From Methanococcoides sp. LMO-2 (GTDB lineage Archaea > Halobacteriota > Methanosarcinia > Methanosarcinales > Methanosarcinaceae), in NCBI RefSeq assembly GCF_038432375.1, contig NZ_JBCAUS010000002.1:310001-374000 (forward strand): a stretch of 64,000 bases of DNA. Reading direction: 5' to 3'. The position numbers and the translations under genes are program-made. Below, one piece after another: positions 16,829 to 26,258 of this stretch. Positions within the stretch are counted from its first letter, which is position 1; each line of letters opens with the position of its first letter. The notes under the pieces were generated by a model. The model had not been told where the DNA came from and ran no database searches. It saw only the letters and a list, made by a program, of their open reading frames with translations.

Positions 16829-17421
16829 GGATCAAACTAAATTCCACGAAAGGCATTGAACAAATTCTGGTTCTTAATTATGCGGACCGGATGAAGATCA
16901 TTGATCTTGAGAGGGAAGATGAAAAGGCTAAATCGGTTCTTTTTGGTAAAAAGAACAATCTTGGGGTGAGGCAGGCTCTTAATTGTGATGTCCTGATGGC
17001 TTTCCTGACGAACAGGGAGTTTGGATGGCCGGAAAACGTCATCAAACTAATGGATGGGGATCAGATAATAGGCGGAGATGTTGCTGACCCTGTAAAACTT
17101 CAGAAATATCAGGATCACTCCGGTTACTGTGTTTTCGGAAATATCGTTGTAGAACTTAATAAATTGGCGAAGAAGGATCCTTCTGCTGATCCTATATGTA
17201 TGGTCGTAGATCCAAAACCTTTCCCTTATATTGATCACATACCCGGGGTCTCTGATGCCCTCATGGCATCACCTTCCAGATTTACAGATGAATACTTGAG
17301 AATGAGGTCACAGTCCAAAGGTAAAAAGGGATGTGTCGGTACCTTCCTTTTAGGTTTTAATATTAACAGCCACCTCTTTTTGAACCATGCGGAGTGTGCT
17401 TCTGTCAGGGGCATTGTGTGA
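16816..17421 (+). CDS. unknown 201-residue protein
   Basis: No family recognised. The protein is soluble, mixed alpha/beta, with no signal peptide or membrane helix. Features: N-terminal KGIEQILVLNYADRMKIIDLE, a central DVLMAFLTNREFGW, a Gly/Asp-rich DGDQIIGGDVADP, a Pro-rich DPKPFPYIDHIPG stretch, and three Cys in the last 40 residues. The only GGGGG ribosome site in front serves a short leader ORF that overlaps the ATG; an in-frame ATA or other odd start cannot be excluded. It stands alone between two AT-rich spacers. Confidence 0.65.
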   Translation: MDKVRIKLNSTKGIEQILVLNYADRMKIIDLEREDEKAKSVLFGKKNNLGVRQALNCDVLMAFLTNREFGWPENVIKLMDGDQIIGGDVADPVKLQKYQDHSGYCVFGNIVVELNKLAKKDPSADPICMVVDPKPFPYIDHIPGVSDALMASPSRFTDEYLRMRSQSKGKKGCVGTFLLGFNINSHLFLNHAECASVRGIV

Positions 17422-17663
17422 CTTTTTTATTTCATTTAAAAGATGATGAATGGATGTGATTTTAACTTCCTTTACACATCCTTCAATTCTCTTTTTATTT
17501 CCCGAATTGATCTTCGTTTCACCATGATATAACTTTTTAATATTACGCAATAGCCATATGTTATTTCAAATCTGGTAATAATTATTTATTACTCACCTGT
17601 TTTAGATCAGAACTGTTTCCAGATGGATATTTCAAAATTGTAATAAAATAATATTACTATGAA

Positions 17664-18416
17664 TCAGTCGTTAGGTATGACAATACGATATCCGTTCAGT
17701 TGTTCTACGGTGGCTGATACGCCATAGACCTGCTCAATGGTCTCCGGCACGACGATATCATGTTCTCCGTGAGCGAAGATCGTTCCGTCCTTCAGGAACA
17801 TATACCTGTCCGCGAATCGGAGTGCAAGGTTAATATCATGCATTGTTATGACCGCAGATACGTTGTTCTCTTTCACTACCTGCCTGACCGTGCGCAGTAT
17901 TTCCAGTTGTTTTTTGAGGTCCAGGCTGCTGGTAGGTTCATCAAGCAGGAGAAGCTTTGGTTCCTGGACAAGGGCTCTTGCTATTGCAACCCTTTGGAGT
18001 TCCCCTCCGCTCATTTCATTGATGTACCTGAGTGCCAGGTTCTCAAGTTCCAGCTTCATTATAACGGATCTGACGACCTTGTGATCTCTTTCTTTGATGT
18101 TCCATCCAATATGCGGTTTTCTACCGAGGAGGATCGCATCATATGCGGTCAGTCTCCCGGCTTCAGAACGCTGTGGAACGTACCCTATCCTTTTTGCAAC
18201 CTCATGCTTCTCAAGGGAAAGGATCTCTTCCCCGTCAACAAATATTGTTCCTGTGGCAGGTGAATGTATTGCGTTGATACACCTGAGAAGTGTTGATTTC
18301 CCCACTCCGTTGGGACCCAGTATAGCAAGCACTTCTCCGGGCTTGAGGTTAAAGTGTATCTGTTCGAGCACTTTCCTTGTCTTGTAATTGAATCCTAGTT
18401 CTTCTACGTTCAACAT
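17664..18416 (-). CDS. FecE/BtuD-type ABC ATPase
   Basis: A 250-residue ATP-binding subunit of an iron-siderophore/heme/cobalamin importer. Walker A is GPNGVGKST, the signature MSGGELQRVAIAR, Walker B LLLLDEPTSSLD, and the switch His is in ITMHDINLA. It is the last gene of a three-gene operon (binding protein, permease, ATPase); its start codon overlaps the last base of the permease stop. Confidence 0.93.
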   Translation of the reverse strand: MLNVEELGFNYKTRKVLEQIHFNLKPGEVLAILGPNGVGKSTLLRCINAIHSPATGTIFVDGEEILSLEKHEVAKRIGYVPQRSEAGRLTAYDAILLGRKPHIGWNIKERDHKVVRSVIMKLELENLALRYINEMSGGELQRVAIARALVQEPKLLLLDEPTSSLDLKKQLEILRTVRQVVKENNVSAVITMHDINLALRFADRYMFLKDGTIFAHGEHDIVVPETIEQVYGVSATVEQLNGYRIVIPND

Positions 18417-19558
18417 TAGTGCTGATACCCCCTTATAAGCAGGTAAAGGAATAATGGAGCACCCATGAAAGCTGTCAGTATAGCCACAGGAAGCTCATGG
18501 GGTGCGAGCATGAGTCGTGCAGCGGTGTCCGCACCAAGTAGCAGCAGTCCGCCTGTGAGGCAGGATGCCGGCAGGAGGAATCTCTGCTCATCCCCGACGA
18601 ACCTGCGTGCCATATGTGGGCAGACAAGTCCTACAAAGCCGATGACACCCAGGAATGCCACGATAAAGGCAGTCATCAGGGAAGCTACCAGCATTCCCCA
18701 GAGGCGTACTTTTTCCACGTTAACACCAAGCCCTCTGGCGGTCTCATCCCCTGCATCTATGGCATTGTAGTTCCAGCGGTTGATCAGGAAATAGATCATT
18801 GAGGGTACAACGATGGCTGTAAGTATTCCGAGGTCTCCCCAGTCGGCTCTTCCGACGTCCCCGAAGGTCCAGAAAACAACTGCTGCGAGTTGTACATCAT
18901 CTGCAAAATACTGGAGGAACATTGTGCCTGCAGTAAAAAGGGATGCAAGGGCAACTCCGGTGAGGATCATTACCTCCGGGGAAGCGTTCCTGTACTTTGC
19001 AATGGCTATCAGGATAAATGTTGCTATCATGGAGAATATGAAAGCAACAGCTGTTGTCATGTACGGGTTGTTCAGCATTACAGCATCTGCTCCTGTGCTT
19101 CGCATTGTTCCGCTTCCAAGGACGATGACAGAGAATGCTGCACCGAAGGCTGCTGCATGTGAGATCCCCAGTGTGTAAGGGGAACCAAGCGGGTTGCGGA
19201 GTATGGATTGTAGCGCGACACCGGCAACCGAGAGTCCGATTCCTGAAACGATAGCTGCAAGTGCCCTTGGTAGTCTGATATTCCAGACGATGGTGGATAT
19301 GTTGCCAACATCGTAACCAATGAGTGCTGCCACAACATCCGGGAATGATACGCTTGCTGCACCTACGGCTATGGAATAGATAAGTAACAGGAACAGAAGG
19401 ATCGATGAGATGATCATAAAGGAGATCTTCTTTCTAATGTATCCCGTGTAACCAAAAGGAAGCGTATCTCCTTCCAGTTCATTCATTTCTCCTTCTATGA
19501 ATTCCATTTTTTGCTCCATTAGTTCAGGAATTGGTTTTTCCTCACAGATTGTTCTCAA
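18416..19558 (-). CDS. FecCD/BtuC-type ABC permease
   Basis: A 380-residue FecCD-family permease with about ten helices. A 40-residue acidic N-terminal extension (EEKPIPELMEQKMEFIEGE) precedes the first helix, longer than usual for the family. The typical RLPRALAAIVSGIGLSVAG and LGVNVEKVRLWG (coupling region) are present, as is the GFVGLVCPHMARRFVG loop. Middle gene of the importer operon; 18 bases follow the binding-protein stop. Confidence 0.93.
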   Translation of the reverse strand: MRTICEEKPIPELMEQKMEFIEGEMNELEGDTLPFGYTGYIRKKISFMIISSILLFLLLIYSIAVGAASVSFPDVVAALIGYDVGNISTIVWNIRLPRALAAIVSGIGLSVAGVALQSILRNPLGSPYTLGISHAAAFGAAFSVIVLGSGTMRSTGADAVMLNNPYMTTAVAFIFSMIATFILIAIAKYRNASPEVMILTGVALASLFTAGTMFLQYFADDVQLAAVVFWTFGDVGRADWGDLGILTAIVVPSMIYFLINRWNYNAIDAGDETARGLGVNVEKVRLWGMLVASLMTAFIVAFLGVIGFVGLVCPHMARRFVGDEQRFLLPASCLTGGLLLLGADTAARLMLAPHELPVAILTAFMGAPLFLYLLIRGYQH

Positions 19559-19576
19559 ACATCATTTCACTGATCT

Positions 19577-20707
19577 TTAATCAAGGCCGATCTGTCCGAA
19601 TCCTGCACTAAATCCGGAATTCAGGGCTTCGTATGCAGGCATTCCAAAGAGGAACACATAGATCTCATCTGCTTTTTCAGCAGGATCGATGTCCTGGAAC
19701 CTGTCGGGATAGATGACTTTTCCGGAGTAATATGAAGCAGCAATGACTGATCCATGGTTGGTTGTGTACCAGTTGTAAGGCAGTACTCCGTAGACCTCTC
19801 CGTTCTTCACTGCTGTCAAAGATGTGTATGCAGGGTCGATCTTCAACTCATCTACTGCTGAAGGTGTGGTCTGGTATGTTGAGAGGTCGACAAAAATGAT
19901 CTCAGGGTCCCATTCAATGATGGCTTCTTTTGAAACATCGGCATGTTCAGTTCCAAGGGCTGCTGCTACGTTATTCGCATTGATAAGGGTAAACGGAGGA
20001 TAGGATGGTTCTGTTGACTGGAAACCGTGAGGACCCCTGTAGGCTATTCCTCCAACGTAAACGGATGCCTTATCCTCTTCAGGTATATCTTCGGTTCTTG
20101 ATGTCAGGTCTGCAATTGCCATGTCGAAGAAATCTATTACCTCTTCTGCTCTGTCAGTCTTACCCATCACATCTCCCATTATTCTAAGTGAGAGGTACAT
20201 ATCGCTGCGATAGGTTGTAAGATCGCCATAATTAAGGGCCACTACAGGAATGCCTGTCTTTGCCTGGAGTTCATCTGCATCATTAGCTGACTTTACCTCT
20301 GTCCAGAAAATAACATCAGGATCTAAGGCTACGATCTTTTCGGGATCAGTGTTTCCTCTGTATTCGCCTATCAGGGGCATGTCCTGGAATTGTGGATTGG
20401 TAATCGCATAAGGTCTTCTGTTCTCATCTTTTCTCAGTTCGATGTCCTCAACACCAACTACTTTATCCTGAGCACCAAGATAGCAGATGTATCTTAATGC
20501 TCCGGGTCCCTGAGCAACTATTCTTTCAGGATCTGCCGGAAGTATTACTTCTCTTCCAAGTCCGTCTGTAATTGTTCGCATTTCTATGCTGTCTTCTGCA
20601 GATCCACCTGAACCTGAAAGGCAACCTGAACCCATGCAGGTTAACAGAATCATGAAAATTATTAATATTCCACTGTATGTTTTTATCTTCATATTTGCTA
20701 CCACCAT
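19577..20707 (-). CDS. iron/cobalamin-type periplasmic-binding lipoprotein
   Basis: A 376-residue substrate-binding lipoprotein of the FecB/BtuF class. The lipobox CMGSGC is followed by a Gly/Ser linker, then DGLGREVILPADPERIVAQGPG opening the two-lobed fold, and PDVIFWTEVKS in the first lobe. It delivers a chelated metal or corrinoid to the permease encoded next. A 13-residue longer start is open, but GAAAGGAAG sits just before the ATG at 20707. A 15-bp GTTAA-N5-TTAAC palindrome 133 bases upstream, shared with the peroxiredoxin and suf promoters, argues for iron. Confidence 0.9.
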   Translation of the reverse strand: MVVANMKIKTYSGILIIFMILLTCMGSGCLSGSGGSAEDSIEMRTITDGLGREVILPADPERIVAQGPGALRYICYLGAQDKVVGVEDIELRKDENRRPYAITNPQFQDMPLIGEYRGNTDPEKIVALDPDVIFWTEVKSANDADELQAKTGIPVVALNYGDLTTYRSDMYLSLRIMGDVMGKTDRAEEVIDFFDMAIADLTSRTEDIPEEDKASVYVGGIAYRGPHGFQSTEPSYPPFTLINANNVAAALGTEHADVSKEAIIEWDPEIIFVDLSTYQTTPSAVDELKIDPAYTSLTAVKNGEVYGVLPYNWYTTNHGSVIAASYYSGKVIYPDRFQDIDPAEKADEIYVFLFGMPAYEALNSGFSAGFGQIGLD

Positions 20708-20839
20708 TATAGCTTCCTTTCTTCTGTTTTTGCATAGTAATGGCAAATGTTGGGATGCTATGTTTTCAGAAATATAGTTTATTAGTTACTACGAATTTTA
20801 ATTTTTGTAATAATTTATAGCATATAATTTAAACTTTAT

Positions 20840-20854
20840 GTTAATGGCGTTAAC
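20840..20854. promoter_or_regulatory. GTTAA-N5-TTAAC operator candidate, iron-type ABC promoter
   Basis: GTTAATGGCGTTAAC, a perfect inverted repeat, lies between the binding-protein gene and marC, just upstream of the TATA-like stretch of the importer (AAATTATATGC on the minus strand). It is the best palindrome of the three similar sites in the window. Confidence 0.55.
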
Positions 20855-20963
20855 AGAACAAATAAATTAATTCAAACCTGGTGGCATGAAGCTCAAACAA
20901 AACTTTCTATAAAGCATATTCTTATCGCAGACCTTTTAAAATAGTATCTCGTTCTATCATTCG

Positions 20964-21608
20964 ATGGACTTTCTGGGGTACTTTATCTATGTATTTATCA
21001 CATTATTTGCTATTGTTAGCCCTCTTAGTGGAGTAATTACATTCATAACGCTAACTAATGGGTTAACACTGGATGAAAAGAATACGATCGCCAGGAAATC
21101 TGTCGCACTGGCTTTTTCTATTGCCATATTCTTCATTTTCACAGGAAATATCCTCCTTGATTTCTTTGGGATAGGTATTGATTCATTGAAAGTTGCAGGC
21201 GGTCTGTTGTTATTTGTTATAGCTTTCGATATGATGCAGGCAAAGATCTCAAGGGAAAGTATTACTGACAAGGAAATTGATGCATCCAGTGAGCGTGAGG
21301 ACATATGGATATTCCCTATAGCAATGCCTATGCTTACCGGTCCTGCTACCATTACAACTGTTATAATCCTCACAGAATCAGCGGAAGTTGTGCCTCAAAA
21401 AGCGCTGATCATACTTGCGACAGTGCTGACCTATGCAGTAGCCCTGTTAATATTCCTCTTTTCAAGGAGGCTGCACAAAAGAATGGGTTACAACGGTATG
21501 CTTGTGATCACACGTCTGTTCGGTCTTTTCCTGGGTGCCATCTCAGTGAGTATGATAGCAAGTGGTGTTTGGGGACTTTATCTTATCATGTCCGGCCTTC
21601 CAGGTTGA
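20964..21608 (+). CDS. MarC-family membrane protein
   Basis: A 214-residue MarC/YhgN (UPF0056) protein with six predicted helices. The conserved IVSPLSGVITFITLT near the N-terminus and the PIAMPMLTGPATITTVI motif at about residues 115-131 are clear. The transported substrate is unknown; early claims of a multiple-antibiotic role were not upheld. Divergent from the iron-type importer, convergent with corA. Confidence 0.88.
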   Translation: MDFLGYFIYVFITLFAIVSPLSGVITFITLTNGLTLDEKNTIARKSVALAFSIAIFFIFTGNILLDFFGIGIDSLKVAGGLLLFVIAFDMMQAKISRESITDKEIDASSEREDIWIFPIAMPMLTGPATITTVIILTESAEVVPQKALIILATVLTYAVALLIFLFSRRLHKRMGYNGMLVITRLFGLFLGAISVSMIASGVWGLYLIMSGLPG

Positions 21609-21617
21609 AACTATATT

Positions 21618-22682
21618 TTAAAGCCATTTCAGTTTTCTGAAATAGCTGACCATTACAAAGGCCACAGTTATCATAATTCCCCATGCTGCGGCATATCCCC
21701 AATGCCATTTTAGTTCCGGCATATATTCAAAGTTCATGCCATATATTCCTGCAATGAATGTCAGTGGTATAAATATTGTTGCTATAATTGTAAGAACTTT
21801 CATTATCTCATTCATCTTGTTGCTAGCTGTTGAAAGATAAAGATCGAGCATTGTGGAAAGGACATCCCTGTATGATTCAATTGTATCCATAACCTGGATT
21901 ATGTGATCATAGAGATCTTTCAGGAATAGTGAGGTTGACTCTTTGATCAATGGGGATTCATCTCTTTGCATAGCGTTTACAACTTCTCTTAGAGGCCAGA
22001 CAAATTTTCGTAGAAAGATCACTTCTTTCTTTAACCGATGAATGGATTCGAGTGTTCTTGGTGTAGGTTTATCCAGGAGCTCATCATCAAGTGTTTCTAC
22101 ATTTTCACCTATTTTCTCAAGCATGATGAAATAGTTGTCAACTATGGAGTCCATGAGGGCATAAGCCAGATAGTCAGGTCCCTGTTTTCGAATTCTTCCT
22201 TTTGAGGACCTTAGTCTTTCTCTTACCGGGTCAAAAGTATCTCCGATTACTTCCTGGAAAGATATGACAAAATTAGAGCCAAGTACAATACTTACCTGTT
22301 CAGTTATAGTCTCTTCTTCTTCCTTATCATATTGTAGCATCTTCAGAACAATATAGATGTAGGAATCGAAGATCTCTACTTTCGGTCTTTGATCAGTGTG
22401 GACTATATCTTCAAGAACAAGGGGATTTATTCCAAATTGAGTACCTATTTTTTCTATCAAATCGACCTGATGTACTCCACAAATATTGATCCATGTAACA
22501 GTTTCACTATCTTTAAATGGATAAGCTTCTTCGATCTTATCAACTGTAAGTTCCTGAAAATTATCTACATCATAATCAATAACGGTAATTTTCGGTTCAG
22601 TAAGTTGCTTTTTTCCAAAATGGATCAAGGTTCCTGGTGCAACACCCGCTTTTCTGGATCCCAAATGGACTATTTTAGTCAT
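21618..22682 (-). CDS. corA: CorA-family magnesium/cobalt transporter
   Basis: A 354-residue CorA channel. The long N-terminal cytoplasmic alpha/beta and helical domain leads to two C-terminal membrane helices, with the selectivity-filter GMN at residues 315-317 (AGIYGMNFEYMPE) and a basic end. It imports Mg2+ (or Co2+) passively as a pentamer. Single gene; stops 10 bases from marC on the other strand. Confidence 0.93.
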   Translation of the reverse strand: MTKIVHLGSRKAGVAPGTLIHFGKKQLTEPKITVIDYDVDNFQELTVDKIEEAYPFKDSETVTWINICGVHQVDLIEKIGTQFGINPLVLEDIVHTDQRPKVEIFDSYIYIVLKMLQYDKEEEETITEQVSIVLGSNFVISFQEVIGDTFDPVRERLRSSKGRIRKQGPDYLAYALMDSIVDNYFIMLEKIGENVETLDDELLDKPTPRTLESIHRLKKEVIFLRKFVWPLREVVNAMQRDESPLIKESTSLFLKDLYDHIIQVMDTIESYRDVLSTMLDLYLSTASNKMNEIMKVLTIIATIFIPLTFIAGIYGMNFEYMPELKWHWGYAAAWGIMITVAFVMVSYFRKLKWL

Positions 22683-22887
22683 GTTATCCCCTTTACTACG
22701 AAATTAATTTTGCTTTTTCTGCTATAAATAATTACGTATGTTGTGATGTTTGAAGAGGAATATTGATCGATCACTTCTCTTGACCCTTTTTCTTTTTCTT
22801 ATTTTCATTTGCGTTTACTATGGCTTTTTTATCAAGTATGCTAATCCTTAAATAAGCAGAAAACCAACTATTATTGTAAAGTTATTG

Positions 22888-22903
22888 CAATAGAATGCTA
22901 TTG
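22888..22903. promoter_or_regulatory. inverted repeat before the MacB-like operon
   Basis: CAATAG-AATG-CTATTG lies about 85 bases before the start of the ATPase gene. Just after it, GAAAACGGCGTTTAT (22909-22923) is a weaker relative of the GTTAA-N5-TTAAC boxes. The 305-base gap 22683-22987 holds no gene. Confidence 0.35.
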
Positions 22904-22987
22904 TTGAGGAAAACGGCGTTTATATTTTAGGTAGATATGTAACTGAATTCCCTTGACAATTGCTTATGTTCTTTTAGAGGTGAAGAT

Positions 22988-23710
22988 TTGGAAACGATCC
23001 CGATAGAGAATTTAGGAGATAAAGCTGTTGTAAGGGCTACTAATGTCTGTCGTGATTACCTGGTTGGTGAGATGACGATACCTGTTCTTAAGAGCGTGAA
23101 CCTGCTTGTCAAAGAAGGGGAATTTGTAGCTATCATGGGGCCTTCCGGTTCCGGCAAAAGCACACTGATGAACCTTATAGGATGTCTGGACAGACCTACA
23201 TGTGGTAGTGTGGTCCTTATGGGGAAGGATGTGAACAGGATCTCTGACAATGAACTGGCAAGGCTCAGGGGACTGGAGATAGGCTTTGTGTTCCAGAGCT
23301 TTAATCTTGTACCAAGACTTACGGCTCTAGAGAACGTGGAACTTCCTACTTATGCCAACAGCAGGTCGGGTGTTGACAATCGAAAACATGCAATGGAGCT
23401 TCTGGAGCTGGTCGGTTTAGAGGACAGGATGAACTACCGTCCCACCGAACTTTCAGGAGGTCAGTCCCAGAGAGTTGCTGTTGCACGCTCTTTGATAAAT
23501 GACCCGTCGCTGATCCTTGCTGATGAACCTACAGGCAATCTCGATTCAAAAACCGGGAAGGAGATCATGGACCTTTTTACTGATCTCAACAAAAAGGGGC
23601 GTACAATAATTATGATAACGCACGATCCGAACCTTGCAGAAAAGTATGCTGATCGTGTGGTTTACCTGAAGGACGGTTATATTGAAAGTAATAATGATGT
23701 TGCTAACTGA
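22988..23710 (+). CDS. MacB/LolD-type ABC ATPase
   Basis: A 240-residue ATPase of the MacB/LolD group. Walker A is GPSGSGKST, the signature LSGGQSQRVAVAR, Walker B LILADEPTGNLD with the group-typical GNLDSKTG. It starts at TTG 22988, 4 bases after a GAGGTGA site; no ATG is available nearby. First gene of a four-gene operon with an exported protein and two permeases; by family this drives mechanotransmission or export across the cell membrane rather than import. Confidence 0.92.
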   Translation: METIPIENLGDKAVVRATNVCRDYLVGEMTIPVLKSVNLLVKEGEFVAIMGPSGSGKSTLMNLIGCLDRPTCGSVVLMGKDVNRISDNELARLRGLEIGFVFQSFNLVPRLTALENVELPTYANSRSGVDNRKHAMELLELVGLEDRMNYRPTELSGGQSQRVAVARSLINDPSLILADEPTGNLDSKTGKEIMDLFTDLNKKGRTIIMITHDPNLAEKYADRVVYLKDGYIESNNDVAN

Positions 23711-23749
23711 TAATATGGTGGAACTAATACTGAAAAGGTGGAGGATATT

Positions 23750-25000
23750 GTGAAAATATATAAAAGATCTGTAGGGATATTAATTGCATTGATGCTGCTT
23801 CTTGTTGCTGCTGTTCCCATGCAGGCAAGCGCTGCAACCTCAAGTAGCAGTACATTGAGAGTAGATCTGTTGAAGTACGATCCATATCCTGCAGAGATCG
23901 GATCTTATGTGGATGTCTGGATCAAGGTCGAGAACTTTGCTTCCGGCTCTACTGAGGACGTTTCGATCAAGATGGAACCTGAGTATCCTTTTTCACTGGA
24001 TTCTGAGAAAAATGCCATAAAGAATTTTGGTATACTGCCACCTGACCGTGCAGCTATCCATGAGTATCGTCTTTATGTGGATGAAGGTGCAAGAGCAGGC
24101 ACCGGTAGTTTTGATATTTTGTATCGTGCAGGTGATGACTTCACCTGGCAGAAAGAAACCTTTGAAATAAAAGTCGGCTCCACCACTTTTGATAGCAAAG
24201 GCACAGTTGCTCTATCCAATGTAATATCTTCACCTGAAGTTCTTATGCCAGGTGATGACGGCAGCATAAGTTTTACTCTTACAAATACTGCTCAGCAGAG
24301 CACGATCACTATAGATGGTGAAAGTTATGATACCTATGCAAGGGTACAGTCAGCAACTCTTGTAGGTACAGACATGATAACCGTGACAAGCCCGCCATAT
24401 GAAGGCAAAGGTGTGCTGGGTCCGGGTGATTTCGTACAGGTCACTTACAATATGGAGATAAGTGATTCCATCGAGGATGGCACATATTTCCTTGACCTTG
24501 TCATGATAGGCAATTCCCATTCATTCAACAATAACTGGATGGTACCTGTTGTTGTGGACTCTTCTGCGGTAAGGGTCATCCCTTCAGTGCCTCTTGTTCT
24601 CAAGAACGGCCAGGCCGACCTTGAGTTTGATGTTGCTAACATTCATCCCAATGAGCTCTCATCTGTACTGGTAAAAATGGAAGCAGATGGCGTTGAGTTC
24701 CTTCCACAAGAATATTTTGTTGGTTCTATGGACCCTGACGAACTGTTTACAATTGAGATCGAAGCACAGGCAGATGATCCTAAAGCCACCGGTGAGGTCA
24801 ACCTGACCATATATACGGAATACAGGAATGGTCTTAACGAACACGAGGAATCTCTGGGTGAACGTGTCCTTAAGCTGGAGCAGGTCAAGGAAGACAATGA
24901 CAGCAATGCGATCGTCATCCTTCTGCTAGGAGCTATCATTGTGGGTACTGCCTACTACATGTACAGGAAGAAGGGCCTGAGGATCTCTATGGAAAGCTGA
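23750..25000 (+). CDS. exported NEW3/CARDB-like S-layer-associated protein
   Basis: A 416-residue exported protein. GTG 23750 has a GGAGG site 6 bases before it and gives a clean signal peptide (ending near MQASA); a GTG 12 bases earlier is less suitable. The mature part is built of beta-sandwich domains of the COG1361/NEW3 type (LRVDLLKYDPYPAEIGSYVDV; later GDDGSISFTLTN), and a C-terminal helix with YRKK anchors it. It lies between the ATPase and the two permeases, so it probably works with them, in the place a periplasmic adaptor holds in MacAB. It is not related to MacA by sequence as far as can be seen. Confidence 0.82.
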   Translation: MKIYKRSVGILIALMLLLVAAVPMQASAATSSSSTLRVDLLKYDPYPAEIGSYVDVWIKVENFASGSTEDVSIKMEPEYPFSLDSEKNAIKNFGILPPDRAAIHEYRLYVDEGARAGTGSFDILYRAGDDFTWQKETFEIKVGSTTFDSKGTVALSNVISSPEVLMPGDDGSISFTLTNTAQQSTITIDGESYDTYARVQSATLVGTDMITVTSPPYEGKGVLGPGDFVQVTYNMEISDSIEDGTYFLDLVMIGNSHSFNNNWMVPVVVDSSAVRVIPSVPLVLKNGQADLEFDVANIHPNELSSVLVKMEADGVEFLPQEYFVGSMDPDELFTIEIEAQADDPKATGEVNLTIYTEYRNGLNEHEESLGERVLKLEQVKEDNDSNAIVILLLGAIIVGTAYYMYRKKGLRISMES

Positions 25001-25004
25001 AACA

Positions 25005-26219
25005 ATGGTAAATCTCTCACAGGCGACGAGGATAGCACTTGGCAGTATACGTAGTGCCAAGGTACGCTCTGCTTTGACCACTCTTGGTATTGTCATAGGC
25101 GTAGCTGCTGTTATCGTGAATATTTCGCTGGGTGTGGGATTCAGCCAGAGCTTTGAAGAGAACCTTGGAGCTGCAGGTTCCAATTTTGTTGTTGTTTTCA
25201 CTCAAAAGAACAATGTCTTTCATGACAACCAGCTTGAGGTTGTGAGGAACACTGCAGGTGTCGAAGCTGTATCGCCGGTGAATACACAAATAGGCACGAT
25301 CACATACCAATCTTCGAGTAGAAGTGCAGCAATAAACGGTGTTAGTTCCGAATATGAGGAAGTCGGCAACATCCTTATGGAAAAAGGTCAGTTTCTCACC
25401 GACCAGGACCAGTATGTTGCTGTTATAGGTTCGGATATAGCGTATGATAAGTTCGAACGGAACCTTTCCGTTAAGAATTCCCTTAATATTTCCATTAACA
25501 ACATAGATGGTACTGTAAGTACCCGCAAATTTACGGTGAAAGGTATTATTCAGGACCCGGATGCAACGTATGTTGCACCGGAGGTCGATCCAAGTTTCAG
25601 GATCTTTATTCCTCACGATGTAATGCAGGAGATGCAGGGTGTAAGTGATATCGGTGGTTTTTTCATAAAAGCCGAGAGCCTTGAGATCCTTGAAGCAACA
25701 ACTGATGAGATCGATGAGAACCTTGCAAGGTCTGTTGGTGTCCCGAGTCGTGATATTGATAATGAGGATGCTAAACCCTATGTGATCTTCAGCCAGCAGG
25801 ACATTCTTGAGCAGCTTAACCAGATATCCGCTGCACTGACATCGATACTGACCGCCATAGCTTTGATAGCTCTTCTTGTCGGTTCAATTGGTATCACCAA
25901 CATCATGCTTGTGACGGTCACTGAAAGGACAAAGGAGATCGGCATCCTGAAATCCCTGGGATACACATACAGGGATATCCTGACACTCTTTATTGTTGAA
26001 GCAGCGATCATCGGATTCCTGGGTGGTGTTTTTGGAGTTATCCTCGGTGTCGTTGGTTCGTACTTCGTGAACGAGTACCTTGATGTCCCGTTCGTTTTCC
26101 CGGTATCCCTTGTGTTCCTGGGTTTTGGGATCGCACTTTTTGTAGGTATAGCCTCAGGAGTTTATCCTGCTAACAAAGCAGCCAGAATGGACCCGGCGGA
26201 GTCATTGAGATATGAGTGA
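25005..26219 (+). CDS. MacB/FtsX-type ABC permease, copy 1
   Basis: A 404-residue permease with the MacB layout: one N-terminal helix (SALTTLGIVIGVAAVI), a 230-residue outside domain, then three C-terminal helices ending in GIASGVYPANKAARMDPAESLRYE. TERTKEIGILKSLG precedes the second membrane block. The start lies 4 bases after the stop of the exported protein gene. Its paralogue follows after 39 bases; together they should make a heterodimer. Confidence 0.92.
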   Translation: MVNLSQATRIALGSIRSAKVRSALTTLGIVIGVAAVIVNISLGVGFSQSFEENLGAAGSNFVVVFTQKNNVFHDNQLEVVRNTAGVEAVSPVNTQIGTITYQSSSRSAAINGVSSEYEEVGNILMEKGQFLTDQDQYVAVIGSDIAYDKFERNLSVKNSLNISINNIDGTVSTRKFTVKGIIQDPDATYVAPEVDPSFRIFIPHDVMQEMQGVSDIGGFFIKAESLEILEATTDEIDENLARSVGVPSRDIDNEDAKPYVIFSQQDILEQLNQISAALTSILTAIALIALLVGSIGITNIMLVTVTERTKEIGILKSLGYTYRDILTLFIVEAAIIGFLGGVFGVILGVVGSYFVNEYLDVPFVFPVSLVFLGFGIALFVGIASGVYPANKAARMDPAESLRYE

Positions 26220-26258
26220 TAGCAGGTGTGATTGTATGAGCAATAGGGGTGTTACTGG

